7,468 bases of DNA, from positions 1 to 7,468 of the forward strand of contig JBPBQZ010000105.1 in NCBI GenBank assembly GCA_050955105.1, given 5' to 3'. The position numbers and the translations under genes are program-made. Origin of the DNA: JBPBQZ01 sp050955105 (lineage in GTDB: Bacteria > Pseudomonadota > Gammaproteobacteria > Burkholderiales > Burkholderiaceae). The notes below the pieces were generated by a model. It worked only from the letters and a program-made list of their open reading frames with translations, was not told the DNA's origin and did no database searches. Positions 6,301 to 7,468 of the stretch are shown here, piece after piece (position 1 is the first letter of the stretch; each line of letters begins with the position of its first letter).

Positions 6301-6992
6301 CGGGTAAAGCCACTAAGCCGGGCAGTTTGAAAACCGCGCGCACCCGGGTGCAGCAAGCGCTCGATTTCGACGCCCCGGGCGAATTGACCTGCGGCGTGGA
6401 CGAGGCGGGGCGCGGGCCATTGGCGGGCCCCGTGATGGCCGCCGCGGTGATCCTCGATCGGCGTCGACCGATTCGTGGACTGGCCGATTCGAAGCAGTTG
6501 TCGGCCAAGGTACGCGAAACCTTGTATGGCCACATCACCGAGCGCGCGTTGGCCTGGCACGTGGCGTCGGCCAGTGTCGAAGAAATCGATACGCTGAATA
6601 TCCTGCACGCCACCATGTTGGCGATGCAACGTGCGGTGGCGGGATTGAGCCTGGCGCCCGGGCTGGTGCGCATCGACGGCAACCGTTGCCCGACGCTGCC
6701 GTACCGGTCGGAGGCGGTGATTGGCGGTGACGCGCTGGTCGCGTCGATCTCCGCCGCATCGATCCTGGCAAAGGTAACGCGCGATCGCTTGTTGCATGCG
6801 CTGCACGATGAACATCCGGAATACGGCTTTCAGTCGCACGTCGGCTATGGCACGCCGCAGCATTTGGCCGCATTGCGCGAGCACGGGCCATGCTCCCATC
6901 ATCGACGCTCGTTCGCGCCGGTGCGCGCTTCATTGCTGGCGCAGAGCGAACGGCTGACGATCAATGTATCGGTGACGATCGGCCAGCCGTGA
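6297..6992 (+). CDS. rnhB: Ribonuclease HII
   Basis: RNase HII cuts RNA in RNA:DNA hybrids and starts removal of single ribonucleotides misincorporated in DNA. The 231-residue protein has all four acidic catalytic residues: Asp35 and Glu36 in CGVDEAGRGPLAGPV, Asp127 in RIDGNRCP and Asp145 in GGDALVASISAASILAK. Each is exactly 19 residues beyond E. coli Asp16, Glu17, Asp108 and Asp126. The GRG motif (38-40) and the Tyr of HPEYGF (176), which recognise the 2'-OH junction, are present, as is GYGTPQHLAAL. An N-terminal basic lead of about 30 residues precedes the core. The tail after FAPVRASLLAQ extends about 15 residues (SERLTINVSVTIGQP) and is not part of the catalytic core. The start overlaps lpxB by 4 nt, with a modest GAGAAAG (6285-6291) upstream. 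The lpxB-rnhB order is widespread in proteobacteria. Confidence 0.97.
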   Translation: MTGKATKPGSLKTARTRVQQALDFDAPGELTCGVDEAGRGPLAGPVMAAAVILDRRRPIRGLADSKQLSAKVRETLYGHITERALAWHVASASVEEIDTLNILHATMLAMQRAVAGLSLAPGLVRIDGNRCPTLPYRSEAVIGGDALVASISAASILAKVTRDRLLHALHDEHPEYGFQSHVGYGTPQHLAALREHGPCSHHRRSFAPVRASLLAQSERLTINVSVTIGQP

Positions 6993-7468
6993 AGGAAATC
7001 AGTTCCCGCGACAACCCGCTGTTCAAGCGTTTGCGGGCGCTGGCTGCCGCGCCGCGGCGGCAACGACGTGATGGTGTGGCGCTGCTCGATGGCGCGCATC
7101 TGGCGCAGGCTTGGCTTGCCAGACGCGGGCAGCCCGATCTTTGTCTGGTCACCCCGCAAGCCTTGCAGCAGCCGGAAATCGCCGCGATTGCCGCGCGGGT
7201 CGATGGCAGTCGTTGCCTGCTGCTGCCGGACTCGATGCTGGCGCAGATCGCCACCGTCGAGCAAAGCGTGGGGCTGCTGTTTTTCGTGACGGTGGGGGCG
7301 GGGACAGCGGTAAGCGCGACAGCCGCCGCAACTGCCCATGCGGCTGCTACCCCTGTCGCCACGGCCACCGCCACCACGGCCACCGCCACCACGGATGCTG
7401 CGGATGCCACCGGAGTTCAGCCGACCGCAGCGCTTGCGTCGTGCCCCTCAAGTGATCCGCGCGTGACC
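6989..7468 (+). CDS. TrmH/SpoU-family RNA 2'-O-methyltransferase (3' truncated)
   Basis: This frame is open from a GTG at 6989 to the window end (160 codons) and overlaps the rnhB stop in GTGA. The start KEISSRDNPLFKRLRALA, followed by RRDGVALLDGAHLAQAWL, is typical of the N-terminal substrate-binding domain (SpoU_sub_bind) of SPOUT-class enzymes, which methylate ribose 2'-OH in rRNA or tRNA. That domain spans about residues 1-100, ending with VEQSVGLLFFV. The SAM-binding trefoil-knot domain lies beyond the window, so catalytic residues cannot be checked. Residues about 101-157 are an Ala/Thr-rich segment where Burkholderia homologues, from memory, have a linker of roughly ten residues. The last residues (PRVT) look like the point where the family pattern resumes, in the same frame. 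No ATG gives a better start. Exact target (RlmB-like or other) is not determinable. Confidence 0.85.
   Translation, partial: MKEISSRDNPLFKRLRALAAAPRRQRRDGVALLDGAHLAQAWLARRGQPDLCLVTPQALQQPEIAAIAARVDGSRCLLLPDSMLAQIATVEQSVGLLFFVTVGAGTAVSATAAATAHAAATPVATATATTATATTDAADATGVQPTAALASCPSSDPRVT
7289..7459 (+). repeat. Low-complexity Ala/Thr-rich insertion in the methyltransferase gene
   Basis: About 171 nt encode residues 101-157, dominated by Ala and Thr with Val, Ser, Pro and Gly. The segment sits between the N-terminal substrate-binding domain and the expected start of the SPOUT catalytic domain, the position of a natural linker. It contains no stop, and the reading frame is the same on both sides as judged by flanking family similarity. 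I infer an expanded flexible linker; the exact borders are approximate. Confidence 0.65.
7359..7394 (+). repeat. 15-bp in-frame tandem repeat (TATAT codons)
   Basis: The unit ACGGCCACCGCCACC occurs twice, perfectly and head to tail (7361-7375 and 7376-7390). A further partial ACGG (7391-7394) and two matching bases upstream (7359-7360) make a 36-nt stretch of exact 15-nt periodicity. Each unit encodes Thr-Ala-Thr-Ala-Thr (residues 125-129 and 130-134). Because the unit is a multiple of three, copy-number change would alter linker length without shifting the frame. Confidence 0.9.

Noticed and set aside
7068..7289. 73-codon + strand open frame within the methyltransferase gene
   Set aside because: It is in another frame; the frame from GTG 6989 gives the recognisable SpoU_sub_bind start and stays open to the window end.

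Overview
The window is an intact stretch of the conserved outer-membrane biogenesis / lipid A cluster of a Gram-negative bacterium. All genes are on the + strand, in the order bamA (5' truncated) - skp/ompH - lpxD - fabZ - lpxA - lpxB - rnhB - TrmH/SpoU-family RNA methyltransferase (3' truncated). High GC, strong G/C third-position bias, protein sequences close to remembered Burkholderia homologues, and rnhB followed by a TrmH-family gene rather than dnaE all point to a betaproteobacterium of the Burkholderiaceae (Burkholderia sensu lato or a near relative). Genus cannot be fixed from this window.

Layout: 1-1989 is BamA from the start of POTRA2 to the C-terminal Phe. A 61-nt gap follows, then the periplasmic chaperone Skp (2051-2563). 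lpxD (2568-3701) begins 4 nt after skp. The largest gap, 145 nt (3702-3846), lies before fabZ (3847-4332). lpxA (4346-5134) follows after 13 nt with the clearest Shine-Dalgarno of the window. From there the genes are tightly packed: lpxB (5137-6300) starts 2 nt after lpxA, rnhB (6297-6992) overlaps lpxB by ATGA, and the methyltransferase (6989 to the end) overlaps rnhB by GTGA. No gene-free stretch exceeds 300 nt. I see no RNA gene, insertion sequence, CRISPR array, or convincing Rho-independent terminator.

How the genes work together: LpxA, LpxD and LpxB carry out the first, third and fifth steps of the Raetz lipid A pathway, up to the tetra-acylated disaccharide. FabZ draws on the same 3-hydroxyacyl-ACP pool as LpxA and LpxD and diverts it to phospholipid synthesis. 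Skp delivers unfolded outer-membrane proteins and BamA inserts them into the membrane whose outer leaflet is lipid A. rnhB and the methyltransferase are RNA-metabolism genes carried at the end of the operon.

I do not see a previously undescribed system; most of the region is ordinary core genome. The unusual points are two independent low-complexity Ala/Thr/Ser-rich insertions, one in LpxD and one in the TrmH-family enzyme (the latter built on a 15-bp in-frame tandem repeat). Others are chain-length 'ruler' positions in LpxA and LpxD that predict unequal acyl chains on lipid A, and the lpxD-fabZ gap, which carries in-frame upstream starts and short hairpins.
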